Positions 53,211-63,600 are shown, counted from the stretch's first letter. The stretch: DNA of 64,000 nucleotides from Dactylosporangium sucinum (GCF_014647515.1 NZ_BMPI01000035.1:1-64000); one strand, 5' to 3'. Notes: generated by a model not told the origin, from the sequence alone. Numbers and translations are program-made.

Positions 53211-53678
53211 TCACCCCTTCCCAGACGATGTGGGCGGCATCGAGGTCGGGGTGAGCCTCGCGAGGACGACACAGACGACGGCGATGAACAGCAGCTTCCC
53301 GATCCCGAGCGACGAGATCTGCCCGACGAGGATCCAGGACCCGACGATCCCCGCGGTCCAGGCGGCGTACCAGACCGCGATCGCGCCCAGCGTGACCCGC
53401 AGCAGGATGTAGGAGCGGCCGCGGCCGCCGCGGTGCCGGCCGTACGCGTAGACGGCGAGGACTGTGAGGCCGAGCAGGGGCGGGCCGTAGCCGAACATGC
53501 CCCACGGGTTCACCGAGCGCAGCAGCGTGTACGCCGAACTCGTGAACCCAGTGTCCGGGAAGAATGTCAGCGACACGGCATCCCAGCCGGCCACGAGGAC
53601 GATCAACGCCAGTGTGAGGGCCCGCCACGCGTAGTAGCCGGTGCGGCGCCACAGCGCTGGCGGCTGCTGGCCGGCCAC
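53211..53678 (-). CDS. Four-helix membrane protein
   Basis: 155 residues, GTG 53678. Hydrophobic segments at 'WRALTLALIVLVAGWDAVSL', 'WGMFGYGPPLLGLTVLAVYAYG', 'VTLGAIAVWYAAWTAGIVGSW' and 'IGKLLFIAVVCVVLARL'. It directly follows the endolysin; a second holin-like or moron membrane protein. Confidence 0.5.
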   Translation of the reverse strand: MAGQQPPALWRRTGYYAWRALTLALIVLVAGWDAVSLTFFPDTGFTSSAYTLLRSVNPWGMFGYGPPLLGLTVLAVYAYGRHRGGRGRSYILLRVTLGAIAVWYAAWTAGIVGSWILVGQISSLGIGKLLFIAVVCVVLARLTPTSMPPTSSGKG

Positions 53679-53683
53679 CGCGC

Positions 53684-54577
53684 TCAGTTGTTCGGGTTGC
53701 CGTCGAGACCGGCCCGCTCCGCTGGCGACAGGTTTGCGACCGCGGCCTCCCGGGTCGCGTCGACCGCGCCGCGGAGTTCGGCGAGGACATCGGTGACTTG
53801 GGCAGCCACCTGCCCGCCGACAGCCGCGGTGAGCGCCGCGAGCTGGTCCGCGGTCAGCTGCACCGGGGCCGCCGGCTGCCACACGGGCCCGAACACGGCC
53901 GGCGACCAGCCCTTGCGGATGAGTCCACCGCCTTCCCATTCGGCGCCGTCCTTGCCCTGTGCGAGGGTGTAGGCGCCCTGCGACGCGACGTACTTGATGT
54001 CCGCGAGGTTGGCCGCGCTGATTGGGTGGGAGAACCCGCCAGTGCAGAGGTACAGCTGACCGTTGGTCGGGTGCTTCGCGATGATCGCCATGGTGTCCTC
54101 CGGGATGATGAGGGTTGGGGCCGGGCTGGCGCCGATCGTCGGCCATGGCCGGGTGTCGTCTGCGCGGGCGTCGCCGACCACCGACAGGTGGCCGTGGGTG
54201 AAGTGTCGGTCCTTGCCGCTGTATGGACGCCAGAACCACGCGGCGTAACGCTTCCCGTTCACGATGACCGGGTGGTTGCTGAAGATCTCGCCGTTGCTGA
54301 TCGCGTACTTCACGCGCGGGTCGCGTGCGCGGCGCAGGTCGTCGAGCACCTGGTGGGCGTCGAGTCCCAGGTCGGGGCGGTTGGGGAAGTCGGCCGCCGT
54401 CACGATGTCGTTGCCCCAGCCGGGGAAGTCGTGCGGCGAGTGGTCGGACGTCGGGTCGTGTGCGGCGTCGCCTTTCAACCCCCATTCGACGACCTTCGTC
54501 GCTGGCGGGGCAGCGCGGGAGCCGCGCTGCAGCTGCTGGTGCAGCAGCGGCAGGGATCGGGCCGGCCGCCACGCCAT
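53684..54577 (-). CDS. Endolysin, D,D-carboxypeptidase-like
   Basis: 297 residues; GAGGAGG before ATG 54577. Catalytic part (30-135): 'SDHSPHDFPGWGNDIVTAADF' (His46, Asp63) and 'HFTHGHLSVVGD' (His128, His130), zinc-ligand spacing seen in M15-like peptidases of actinophages. The C-terminal half holds a beta-rich binding region ('NGQLYLCTGGFSHPISAANLADIKYVASQGAYTL') and a helical tail. It would cleave peptidoglycan peptides once the holin opens the membrane. Confidence 0.7.
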   Translation of the reverse strand: MAWRPARSLPLLHQQLQRGSRAAPPATKVVEWGLKGDAAHDPTSDHSPHDFPGWGNDIVTAADFPNRPDLGLDAHQVLDDLRRARDPRVKYAISNGEIFSNHPVIVNGKRYAAWFWRPYSGKDRHFTHGHLSVVGDARADDTRPWPTIGASPAPTLIIPEDTMAIIAKHPTNGQLYLCTGGFSHPISAANLADIKYVASQGAYTLAQGKDGAEWEGGGLIRKGWSPAVFGPVWQPAAPVQLTADQLAALTAAVGGQVAAQVTDVLAELRGAVDATREAAVANLSPAERAGLDGNPNN

Positions 54578-54578
54578 G

Positions 54579-54809
54579 TCAGGCCTCCTCGACCGGGGTG
54601 CCGTCGAGGTTCAGCCCGTAGTTGCTGTGGGTGTCGACCCACTCGTCCCACGTCAGTTCGAGCGTCGGCGGGTACTCGGTCAGGTCCTCGCCAGGCTGGA
54701 GGATCGCGGAGTGGCGGACGACGACGTTCTGGCCGGCGCCGATGATCGACGCATACCAGCGGCGGGGCCGGTCACCGTTCCACGACATCGGCTCGTGCGG
54801 GATCGCCAT
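54579..54809 (-). CDS. Hypothetical virion-region protein, 76 aa
   Basis: ATG 54809 behind GAAGGAG. 'RWYASIIGAGQNVVVRHSAILQPGEDLTEYPPTLELTWDEWV' beta-rich; resembles small proteins lying between fibre and lysin genes. Unknown. Confidence 0.5.
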   Translation of the reverse strand: MAIPHEPMSWNGDRPRRWYASIIGAGQNVVVRHSAILQPGEDLTEYPPTLELTWDEWVDTHSNYGLNLDGTPVEEA

Positions 54810-54834
54810 GATGCTCCTTCGGGGGTTGCGGGGG

Positions 54835-55377
54835 TCAGATGTTGACGCCGGATGCGCCTGGGTCGAGACCGCAGTCCTCGATCACCAGGTCGATGGGGTA
54901 GCCGGCCTGGCCGATCAAGTTCACGTTGCCGGTGCCGAGGCTGCGGGCGACGGACAGCAGCACCGACGCGTTCCCGGATGAGCCGGGAACCCAGGGCACG
55001 GTGAAGGCCTTCGTTTTCTGGGACGATCCGGCGCTGTGGGCGTTCTCGACGAGCCCGCCCAACTGTGTCGACGAGGTGGTTGCTGTGCCGGCCAGGTTGA
55101 CGCGGATCCTCGCGTCGATCAGGTCGTTCGCCACGGTGCTGTTGAAGATCACGGCACTGGTCCAGATGCGGTACAGCCGCCCGACGGAGACGGGCACGTT
55201 GTCGATGCGGACCACACCGACCTCGGTGGTGGTCGTCGACGAGGCGGTGGTCCGGTTGTGGCGTTTGATGATGCCCAAACCGGCCCGCGATCGGGATGCG
55301 AGTTCGGCGGACATGTCGTTGATGACGGTTACGTCGTACGGGAACCCGTTGATGAGCGTGACCTGCTGGTACGTCAC
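54835..55377 (-). CDS. Fibre-like virion protein, 180 aa
   Basis: GTG 55377 overlaps the minor tail gene's stop. Beta-rich, Ser/Thr-rich: 'VGRLYRIWTSAVIFNSTVANDLIDARIRVN', 'FTVPWVPGSSGNASVLLSVARSLGTGNVNL'. A jelly-roll-like head or tail decoration domain is likely. It may contact the host surface (inference from position). Confidence 0.55.
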   Translation of the reverse strand: MTYQQVTLINGFPYDVTVINDMSAELASRSRAGLGIIKRHNRTTASSTTTTEVGVVRIDNVPVSVGRLYRIWTSAVIFNSTVANDLIDARIRVNLAGTATTSSTQLGGLVENAHSAGSSQKTKAFTVPWVPGSSGNASVLLSVARSLGTGNVNLIGQAGYPIDLVIEDCGLDPGASGVNI

Positions 55378-58328
55378 GGCGTCCCCCCGATGATCGTGGT
55401 TCCGATGGGGGTGCCGACGCCGGGACCGCCCCACAGGTGCTGGTCGCGGGCGGGCCGGCCGACGAGGCTCATCTGGTAGGAGCCGGGGGCGAACTCGTCG
55501 TGGACGGACTCGACGAGCAGCGGCATGTCGAGGACGAGGCCGGTGGGGTCCTGCACGCGGATGCGGTCCAGCGGTTCCAGGCGCGGATCGCCGGGGATCG
55601 TGATGTCCGTGAACACGATCTGCTCGTCCCTCAGCGTCGCGAGGAGCTGGTAGGCGAGGCCACGAGCGAACGCCTCCGACTGGCGCCACAGGCTGTCGTC
55701 GACGTCGAGCGGCGCCTCACCGACACCGGGCCCACCGCGGCGCAAGATGGCGGCGTCGTCCTGGACCTGCACCGGGTCGGTGTCGACCTTCGTGATCGGG
55801 ATGCCGGTCAGGACCAGGTCGGGGACGCCGTTGCCGTCGACAATCCACAGGGTTTTGCCGATGACGTTCGTCAACGAGACCGTGGCTGTGGTCGGGGAGG
55901 TGAGGGCCACGTTGGCGTTGATCCCGTTGGTGCCGATCGACGTGAACCCGTAGACGATCGTCATGTTCGCCGTGACCGCCGCGTCGGCGGCCTTCCCGGC
56001 CAGCAGCACGTTCGACGCGGCGAGCGGCTTCTCCCACTTGACGTTGTAGGTGATGGTTTCGCCCGGCAGGATCGACACGACCTCGGTCAACGACCAGATC
56101 GGGGTGGTGCCGGACGTCGCGTATTTGATCCACGGCACCCGCACCAGGTTTCGGATCATGTCGCGGGTGTCGTCGTAGCCGAGGTCCGACAGGTGCTGCG
56201 CCGCGGTGACCGTCCGCTGCACGTTCAGGGAGTCCGGGCTGTTGCGGCGGGCCGCGGACCAGATCGTGGGCCTGCCGTCGTAGTCGATCCGGCAGGTGCC
56301 GAGTTCGGCGGCGGTGACCTGCTGCAGCAGATCCCACGCCTCGACGGGCTTGTCTGGGTAGATGCCGGACAGCTCCCGGTTCTGGAGCCGGTCGACGCGG
56401 GCGCCCGAGTCGTGCAGCAGCGGCAGCCACGCCGTTGATGTGCGGTCGCACACCGACACGTGCAGCTCCGAGGCTGGCGTGTACGTCTTCAGGTCGCAGT
56501 AGACGGCGGCGGTGGAGAGGGTCCCGGCGGTGGTCGGCGTGACCGTGTGCACGGACGACGTCCCGTCGATGCGGAACTCGATCGTGCTCGTCGCGTCGTC
56601 GACGTGGACGCCGACCAGATGCCAGGCGCCCGCGCTGTACGTGCCGGAGGAGAACTGGAAGTAGGAGCTGCCGCCGTTGAGGACCTGCACTGCGAGGAAC
56701 CCGTCCCGGCGGGCGAAGAACTTCACGCGGGACTGGGTGGGCAGGGCGTCGTTGTAGACCTCGGCGATCGCGATGTCGACGACCGCCTCCGACCCGGTCC
56801 GCTTCACCCACATCTCGATGCGCATGTTCTGCGCCCGGCCGTTCGACGCCCACAACTCCGCCGGGCCGGCGTTGACCGGCAGTTTCGTCTGCACATAGCC
56901 GCCGGCCGGGTCGACGGCGAGGAAGAACGGGGCGTCGGCGGTGAACTTGACCCGCCTGGGGTCGACACCGTCCGGGTCCGGCTCCCACTTCGCCTGCGGC
57001 GCCCCCGAGAACGGGGTTTGCAGGAACGGTGTGAGGCTGCCGTGCATCGGCGCGAACAAGCGGCACTCGGCGCGCGGCCGGGGGCTGAGCGGGTAACCGC
57101 ATTGGGCGAGGACGTACGAGACGACCCATGACGCCTCAAGGCCGGGTTTGGTCGGCATGTCGGTCGTGTTGAACGGTCCGTCGGCGATGACCGCAGGCAG
57201 CGTGATCGGGACCCGGAACCGGTCCCGTCCGTCGATCAGATCCAGCTGCGCCGACCGGGAGGCGACGTCGACAGGCAGGCCACGCAGCACCCCGCCGGTC
57301 AAGCGCGGCACCTGCTCGAAGCCGGCGGAGGTCAGGAACTGGACGGCGACCTTCGCGTCCCTGCTGTCGCGTGGCTTGCCGTAGATCGGCGAGGCGGGGT
57401 TCGTGCGTGAGAAGTAGCGGACCGTGTCCAGCTTTTCGTCGCCGGTGTCACCGGCGGCCAGGTCCCCGTCGCCGGTCGCCGCTGTGCCGCCTTCGACGAC
57501 CAGCACCTCGTCGGGGAGCATGCCGCGCATGTCCCGGTCGATCGACAGCCTGGCCAGCTTCGACGACAGGTCGTCCTTCGGCGACGTGGCGATCGTGTAG
57601 CCGAACACCGTGAACACCGTCGGGGAGGCGTTCGTGTTCCCGGCAGCGCGGCCGGCCCGGATCGCGAACCCACCCGACTGCCAGGTCGGGTCCCACACCG
57701 TGGCCTGCCAGCCGGCCGGCTCGCCGACGCTCGTGCGGAACACGTTCATGCGGATGCGGCCGCGGACGTCGATCTGGGCGTGGGTCGTCCACGACACCCC
57801 GGCCACGAACGTCAACCCGGGGATGATCCGTGGCGCGTACAGGACGAGCTCGTTGTTCGCCAGCAGGCGGATGATCGCGACCTTGACCTGGCCGGCGGGG
57901 GTGATGAGGACCCGGCACATGTCGTAGTTGGAGTTGTCCTGGACCCGCAGAACCGGTGTCGGCGGTTCCAGGTCGGCGCCGGTGGCGGCCGGTGACTGCC
58001 ATTCGAGGTAGACGTCGGTGTCGGCGACGTCGAGCTGGGATTTGGGGATGTAGGGCGCGCGGTAGGCGGACGCGACCGGCACCGAGATCGTCGCCACGGA
58101 CCCGGTGCAGGCGAAGTCGCTGAGGGCGACGGTTCCGCCGGCGCCGGTGTGGGAGTAGACGATCCCGGCCGGGTTGGTGCCGAGGCCCGGGCTAGTGACG
58201 CGGTTGAACGGGTCGGAGAAGTCGACGGTGTTGTAGCCGTCGCCGTCCCAGTCGATGCGGGCGTCGAGGGCGACGGCACGTTCGGGCGCTTCGATCGCGG
58301 CGGCGAGGGTGGGGGTGACGGCACGCAT
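55374..58328 (-). CDS. Minor tail protein with LamG-like domain
   Basis: 984 residues from ATG 58328. It opens 'AVTPTLAAAIEAPERAVALDARIDWDGDG', a typical actinophage minor-tail start. The middle has a concanavalin/LamG-like sandwich (about 495-610: 'MRIEMWVKRTGSEAVVDIAIAE', 'GAWHLVGVHVDDATSTIEFRIDG'), and the end has 'DVDDSLWRQSEAFARGLAYQLLATLRDEQIVFTDITIPGDPRLEPLDRIRV', a phage tail-hub-like fold. Probably a tail-tip protein with a sugar-binding insert. Confidence 0.7.
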   Translation of the reverse strand: MRAVTPTLAAAIEAPERAVALDARIDWDGDGYNTVDFSDPFNRVTSPGLGTNPAGIVYSHTGAGGTVALSDFACTGSVATISVPVASAYRAPYIPKSQLDVADTDVYLEWQSPAATGADLEPPTPVLRVQDNSNYDMCRVLITPAGQVKVAIIRLLANNELVLYAPRIIPGLTFVAGVSWTTHAQIDVRGRIRMNVFRTSVGEPAGWQATVWDPTWQSGGFAIRAGRAAGNTNASPTVFTVFGYTIATSPKDDLSSKLARLSIDRDMRGMLPDEVLVVEGGTAATGDGDLAAGDTGDEKLDTVRYFSRTNPASPIYGKPRDSRDAKVAVQFLTSAGFEQVPRLTGGVLRGLPVDVASRSAQLDLIDGRDRFRVPITLPAVIADGPFNTTDMPTKPGLEASWVVSYVLAQCGYPLSPRPRAECRLFAPMHGSLTPFLQTPFSGAPQAKWEPDPDGVDPRRVKFTADAPFFLAVDPAGGYVQTKLPVNAGPAELWASNGRAQNMRIEMWVKRTGSEAVVDIAIAEVYNDALPTQSRVKFFARRDGFLAVQVLNGGSSYFQFSSGTYSAGAWHLVGVHVDDATSTIEFRIDGTSSVHTVTPTTAGTLSTAAVYCDLKTYTPASELHVSVCDRTSTAWLPLLHDSGARVDRLQNRELSGIYPDKPVEAWDLLQQVTAAELGTCRIDYDGRPTIWSAARRNSPDSLNVQRTVTAAQHLSDLGYDDTRDMIRNLVRVPWIKYATSGTTPIWSLTEVVSILPGETITYNVKWEKPLAASNVLLAGKAADAAVTANMTIVYGFTSIGTNGINANVALTSPTTATVSLTNVIGKTLWIVDGNGVPDLVLTGIPITKVDTDPVQVQDDAAILRRGGPGVGEAPLDVDDSLWRQSEAFARGLAYQLLATLRDEQIVFTDITIPGDPRLEPLDRIRVQDPTGLVLDMPLLVESVHDEFAPGSYQMSLVGRPARDQHLWGGPGVGTPIGTTIIGGTP

Positions 58329-58330
58329 CC

Positions 58331-59221
58331 TCAGCCGACCTCCACCAATGTCAGGCCGACCCGCCGCCGGGACGGTTTCCGGTAGGCAGTCGGTGACTGG
58401 ACGACGGAAACCATCGGCACGCCGGTGCCGAGGACCCACGTCGTGCCCGCCGACGAACCAACGGACATCGAGAACATGAGCCTGTCGATGTGGACGGTGG
58501 TGGTCGCGGTGACCGTCGCGGCGATCGGCGCCACATGCGGCAGTGCGTAGACGGCGCCGGCGGGGGCGTTCGCGGCGAGGACACAGTCCCCGAACGCGGT
58601 GTCGACGATCGTGGGGATGGTGCCCGCAGCGTCGGTGAAGATGACACTGCCGGCCGCGTTCATCCAGTCGATGCGGGGCTGGATCTGCGCCGACGTGTCC
58701 AACCCCTGCAGTCGTTGCCGGGTCTGCCAGCGGTAGTTGAGGCCGGCGACGACGGGGATGCCGGGCCACAGCGCGTTGGGGGCGAGCACGTTGAGGCGGA
58801 CGCCGCTGGGGGAGGCGGGCAGGGACCAGGCGAGGGCGCGCGGCCCGCGTTCGAACAGGGCCGTCGAGGAGGCGGTGGTGGCGCCGGCGCCGATGGTTGC
58901 GAACCCGGTCGTGTCGTTGGAGACGCTCGTCGCGCTGGACTGCTGGGCGGTCAGCTGGTTACGCCGCCACGGGTCCAGCAGCACGAACGGGCCCGTGCCC
59001 CGGGCGCCAACGAAGAACTCCTCGATGAGGCTGTGCTGCTCGGGTGTGAGCGAGGTCCAGTCGAGCTCGTAGGCGCGGCGGCCGGTCGGGGCACGGTCGA
59101 CCGCGCGGCCACCGCCGATCGTCTCGGTGACCTGGGATGCGATTGTCAGGTCGGCGGAGATGCCCCGCCCGGGGTGGGGGAGCGCGACCAGGGCGCCGGG
59201 TTTGCCGAGCCAGAACGTCAC
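58331..59221 (-). CDS. Distal tail / minor tail protein
   Basis: 296 residues, GTG 59221. 'ELDWTSLTPEQHSLIEEFFVGARGTGPFVLLDPWRRNQLTAQQS' is the hallmark of the tail protein encoded after the tape measure in actinophages. A beta-rich C-terminal half follows. Expected to cap the tail tube and bind the tip protein at 55374. Confidence 0.7.
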   Translation of the reverse strand: MTFWLGKPGALVALPHPGRGISADLTIASQVTETIGGGRAVDRAPTGRRAYELDWTSLTPEQHSLIEEFFVGARGTGPFVLLDPWRRNQLTAQQSSATSVSNDTTGFATIGAGATTASSTALFERGPRALAWSLPASPSGVRLNVLAPNALWPGIPVVAGLNYRWQTRQRLQGLDTSAQIQPRIDWMNAAGSVIFTDAAGTIPTIVDTAFGDCVLAANAPAGAVYALPHVAPIAATVTATTTVHIDRLMFSMSVGSSAGTTWVLGTGVPMVSVVQSPTAYRKPSRRRVGLTLVEVG

Positions 59222-59253
59222 CGCGCGCCTCCCACATGGTGTGAGGCGCGCGG
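59221..59253 (-). terminator. 10-bp hairpin before distal tail gene
   Basis: CCGCGCGCCT (59221-59230) pairs exactly with AGGCGCGCGG (59244-59253), 13-nt loop, 26 nt after the stop of the upstream gene and touching the tail gene's GTG. It probably isolates the two inserted genes from tail transcription, or attenuates it. Confidence 0.5.
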
Positions 59254-59278
59254 TTGCGTGCGGCGCTAGGCGGGCAGG

Positions 59279-59614
59279 TCAGACGGCGCGGCGCATGAAG
59301 TAGCGGAAGGACTCACCGGCGGCGACGACGCTGGGTATCTGTTTCACCTGATTGTGGAGGAACGTTCCTGCGTAGCCTCTTGCGGTGTACGTCTCCTCGC
59401 CAGCGAACCAGCCTGCGGAGCCGGCCTTGTCGAGGGCCGCCAACCGTGACTCGGTGACCTCGACGGTTGTTTCACTGCTCGTCGTGATGACGGCGATGAG
59501 GGGCCCGTCGATCTGGGGAGGGCCAGCCTTCGACGCGCTGTCGACGAGGCCGGTTACAACGAAGAGATATGCATATTGGTACCTGCTAACCGGCTGATGG
59601 TCCTGGACCGTCAT
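59279..59614 (-). CDS. Hypothetical protein between tail genes, 111 aa
   Basis: ATG 59614 overlaps the upstream stop. 'YQYAYLFVVTGLVDSASKAGPPQIDGPLIAVITTSSETTVEVTESRLAALDKAG' alpha/beta; slightly lower GC than the tail genes. Paired with the DUF4352 gene as a likely moron. Confidence 0.5.
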   Translation of the reverse strand: MTVQDHQPVSRYQYAYLFVVTGLVDSASKAGPPQIDGPLIAVITTSSETTVEVTESRLAALDKAGSAGWFAGEETYTARGYAGTFLHNQVKQIPSVVAAGESFRYFMRRAV

Positions 59615-60363
59615 GCCAGGGCGACCTTCGCGCCCCGGGAGAACATCGAGTCGTGGACCTCGAGCGTCGTCAGCTTCACGGTTGTCGCCACATCGAACAC
59701 GATGATGGCGGTGACCTGATTCCCGGGGTTGATCTTCTCCAGGAACGTTTCGCCGTCGGGGTTGGCGTACATGCCAGCCACGCCGTCAGTTTCGAATCGG
59801 GCGCCGTCCGCCGAATAGGCGATCACGTTCGAGTCGTCGAAGGTGCGGGCGTCGTTGCCGATGTTCTTGATGTTGAGGGTGATCGTGCAGTAGTGCCCTT
59901 GGGCTTTCTCGTTCCCGATCTGCTTCTTCCCGCACTCGGGGCCCTTCACCACCTTGAACTCGAACTTCCCGTCTCGGACCGCGGTGCCGGCGGCGGCCAC
60001 GTCGGACGTCTTCGCGGGCTTCGCTGGGGTCGTCGCCGCGCTGGCGGGAGCTCCGCTGGCAGGTGCGCCGCTGCCGGCGGCATTCGAGGCGGCCGGGGCG
60101 GGCTGCTCGTCGGCGGTGTTCTTCTTCGGCGGGTCGGAGACGGCCGCGAAGATGACGCCGACGACGCAGCACAGGGCAACGACGGAGCCGAGGACGATTC
60201 CGACAATCGCGCCTGCCGACAGGCCCTTTTTCTTCGGCGGGCCGGGCGGCGGGGGCGGGAACGGCGGCGGTGCGGGGAAGCCGCTGGTCGGCGGGTGGAA
60301 GCCGGGCGGCTGCGGGCGGATCGGGCCGGTCGGCGGCTGCTGGCGGGGGTCGGGGTAGGTCAC
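59611..60363 (-). CDS. DUF4352-like membrane-anchored protein
   Basis: 250 residues, GTG 60363. Pro-rich cytoplasmic N-terminus, membrane helix (about 50-72), Ala/Pro linker, then DUF4352 sandwich ('KFEFKVVKGPECGKK', 'GHYCTITLNIKNIGNDARTFDDSNVIAYSADGARFETD', 'VTAIIVFDVATTVKLTTLEVHD'). An exported accessory protein of host type between tape measure and distal tail genes. It resembles the C-terminal domain of the lipoprotein at 30577. Confidence 0.65.
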   Translation of the reverse strand: MTYPDPRQQPPTGPIRPQPPGFHPPTSGFPAPPPFPPPPPGPPKKKGLSAGAIVGIVLGSVVALCCVVGVIFAAVSDPPKKNTADEQPAPAASNAAGSGAPASGAPASAATTPAKPAKTSDVAAAGTAVRDGKFEFKVVKGPECGKKQIGNEKAQGHYCTITLNIKNIGNDARTFDDSNVIAYSADGARFETDGVAGMYANPDGETFLEKINPGNQVTAIIVFDVATTVKLTTLEVHDSMFSRGAKVALA

Positions 60364-60382
60364 GGACGGCTCCAGAATGGGG

Positions 60383-60417
60383 CCGGGCCGTGCCCCGCTG
60401 TGTTGGGCACGGCCCGG
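60383..60417 (-). terminator. 13-bp perfect hairpin before DUF4352 gene
   Basis: CCGGGCCGTGCCC (60383-60395) and its inverse (60405-60417) with a 9-nt loop, 19 nt upstream of the GTG at 60363. With the hairpin at 59221-59253 it brackets the two-gene insert. Confidence 0.6.
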
Positions 60418-60600
60418 GGTTCGCGCGTTCCCTTGCGGCCGGAGCCCGTCAAGCGACGGCCGGGGCTCGCTGCGAACGCACTAGCTGACGGGCTACGGCC
60501 TAGCAGGGAACCAGTACAGGCCTGCGGTTCACCAGACCATAACCGGGGATCCACTCAGACAGGTTCGCCCAGAGCGGCGGCTGGCCACGCCGATCGGTGG
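60418..60600. other. Gap after tape measure gene
   Basis: No convincing gene. It contains further dyads (GTTCGC/GCGAAC at about 60419-60476; GAGCCC/GGGCTC inside it), so tape measure transcription may end here and a promoter for the inserted genes may lie here. No clear -35/-10 pair is visible. Confidence 0.35.
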
Positions 60601-63600
60601 TCAGCCGGCGTACCCGAGGCGCTTGTTGCCGCCGTTCACCACCTTCGCGATGGCCGTCCTGTTGCGTTCGGCAGCCGAAACGACGACCCGATCCAGCTCC
60701 TGCGAGCCGGGGAACAGGTAGATCGGGAAGATGAAGTCGCCGGCCGGGCCAGCCGCACTGGCCGCGTTGGCCTCCTGGACGGCGGTGCGGATGTAGTCCT
60801 GGAGTACGTCGACCGGCGCGACAGCCTCGTCCTTGCCGCCTTCGGCGATCGTTGCGGCGATTCCGCCTGGGGTGGCGCGGGCGACACCGCCAGCGGCGAG
60901 CTTCTTCCCGTAGCCGGAGAACGAGGCGCCGCTACCGGACAGGCTGAAGGAGATCCCGAGCCGGAGGCTGTTGAACAGGTTGATCGCGTTGTTGAGTGCG
61001 GTGCGTGCGGCGTTGTAGACGCCGTCGAACATGCCGGTGAAGTTGAGCCGGTTCCGCAGGTTGTTGAACCAGCCGACCATCCCGTCAAGCTGGCCGCTGA
61101 CCTGGCCCAGCGGCCCACCCAGCCCGATCGGCAGGGTGCTGAACACGCTGACGACGGTGTCCTTGGCTTCCTTGAACCGGTTCTTCCACCGTTCGGCGGT
61201 GTCGCTGACCTCGTCGATTTTGGTGATGAGGTCGGAGAGGGCCGGCAGGGCTTTCTCGACGATCCAGACGCCGAGTTCGCTGCCATTCTTGACCAGTTCA
61301 CCGAAGCGGTCGATCCACTCCTTGATCTTTTTCTGGTTCTCGGGGTCCTTCAGCCACTCACGGAGGTTGATCAGGTTTTCGTTGACGGCAGCCAGGTAGT
61401 CCTTCGCCCCGCCCTGGCTCGGCGTGTCGAGGAGGATCCCGAGCAGGTCGCCGACGATCCCGAGCAGGTTGCCGCCGATCTGCCACAGCTGGTCGAAGTA
61501 GTAGGCGGCGTCCTGGAAGAACTTCGTCAGCTTCCCGGACTCGTCCGCCGACTTGATCCAGTCGGAGAAGTGCGTGAACAGTCCGGCGATCTTGTCGCCG
61601 AGCATGTCGACGAACGGGGTCGCCGCCCGGGCCAGCCGGCCGAATGCGTCAACGAACGGTCCCGTGATCGCATCGCCGATCTTGACCATGTTTCGGCGCA
61701 GGTCATCGGATGCGGCGGTGATGTCCGCGACGAAGCTCGACTTCCGGACGCTGGCGCCGAGCCCCAGGAACAGGCTGTTGATCGACATGGCGTAGTCGCC
61801 GAGGACGACCTTCAGCCGCGGCATCCACGTGTCGCTGAGCCGTTGCAGTTCGGCGGCGACACCACGGAACAGCTTCTGCTGCACGCTGAGGCGTAGGTCC
61901 TCGAAGACCGGCTTCAGCGACTTGAGCTTGTCGACAACCTCCTGCGCCGCCGGCGCGAGCTTCATCAGCTCCTTCGCCGCGCCGCCACCACCGGCAGACT
62001 TCTGCGCCTCGGCGAGGGCCTCGTTCGCCGCCTGCAGCCGCTCAACCGCGTCCCGCTGCCGCTCCAGGGCCGCCTGGACCTGGTCTGAGCCCTCGACGCC
62101 GTCCTTGTCGGCCTTCGCCTTGTCCTTCTTGAGGTCGTCGACCTTGTCGCGGGACTCGTCCAGCGCCTGGTTGGCCCGGTTCAGGGCACGCTCAGCGGCG
62201 CCGATCGCGTTCGGATCCCCGGACGCCTTCGCCTCCGCCAACGCGACCTGCGCTTCGGCGACCGCGGCGACGGCGTCGGCCTCGTCGATGACCGCGCCGC
62301 GCAGTGCCCGGTTCAGATCATCGATTCGCTCGATCTCGTCGACCCGGGCCTTGTCGACCGCCTTGGTCGCCTTCTCCAGCTCGCGCTCGGCCTGCGTGAC
62401 GGACCGAATCGCGTTGCGGACCGCCGACATCGACTTCGCGGCACCGCCACCACCGGCTGCGGTCTGCTTGAAGGCGTCGCCCAGGCCCATGAAGCCGATG
62501 CCGAGGGTGCCGACGATCGCGCCGACGCCGACCCCGATGGCCGGAATCGACGCCAGGGCGCCGGCCAGCGCGGTGACCGCCCCGGCGCCGGCCAGGGCGA
62601 TCGCGGGCAGCGCCGACAGGACCGCCACCAGCCCGGCCACACCGACGGTCGTCGACACGATCGGGCCGGCAGCATTCGATGCGCTCGACCCGACCGACGC
62701 CGTGGTGGTTGCAGCCTTCGACGCCGACGACGACAGCGCGTCGAACCCCGACGAGAGCGACTGGAGACCGAGCGTGCCGACGGCGTTGCCGAGCCCGGCG
62801 AAGATCTGGGAGAAGAGGCCGCCGCCGCCACCGCCGTTGCCGCCGAGCGCGCCGTTGACCGTGTTGCGGAGGTCCTTCAGCTGGTTGCGGAGCGTCGCCT
62901 GGAACCGGTCGGTGTCTGCGGCGTCGATCGGCACCTTGATCTTCAAGGTGCGTTCGATCTCCGCGATCCGCAGCGCCACACTGCGGCGCAGGCCCGCCGT
63001 CTCCGGGGTGACCGGGATTTCCACGGCCTGCTTCGTGAGCGCCGACAGTTCGCGGCGCATCTGCGCCTGGAACTGCGCGATCAGCGGGTCGAGCTCGACC
63101 TTGACCGGTGGCGGTTTCTCCACGTCGACGTGGGCTTTGACCCGCGACTGGACGTCGGTGAGCATCGCCCGCAGCCCGGCCTCGAACTCGGCCCGGTCCG
63201 GCGCGTCAGCGTCGACCTTGACCTTCGCCTTGTCCTGCAGGTCCCGCAGTTGCTTGCCGAGGTCGGTGCGGAGCTGCTCAGTGTCGGCGGTGACCGGCAC
63301 CTTGACCGTCACCTGCCGCGACAGGGCGGCGACCTGGCGGCGGACCTCGGCCTGAAACGCGGCCAGTAGCGGGTCGACGTTGATCGGGGCCCGTTGCTCA
63401 CGCGGTGCTCGCGGTGCACCCTGGTCGTCGTCGCCAGGCACACGGACCCGCGGCGCCCCCGGAACGTTGTTGAACCCCGACCAGTCCGGCTTGACCTTGA
63501 CGGTCAGCGTCGTCTTCTGCAGGTGTGCCTGGGCAGACTTCAGGAACCCCTTCGCCCAGTCAGTACCGGCAGCGGCGCCGATCTTCGACATGGACGGGCC

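Noticed and set aside
60418..60600. tRNA-like fold in the gap after the tape measure gene
   Set aside because: Dyads exist, but no acceptor stem with a consistent T-arm and anticodon loop could be drawn.
59653..61896. 747-codon rightward frame opposite tail genes
   Set aside because: Gly/Val/Asp-rich antisense shadow of the tape measure and DUF4352 genes.
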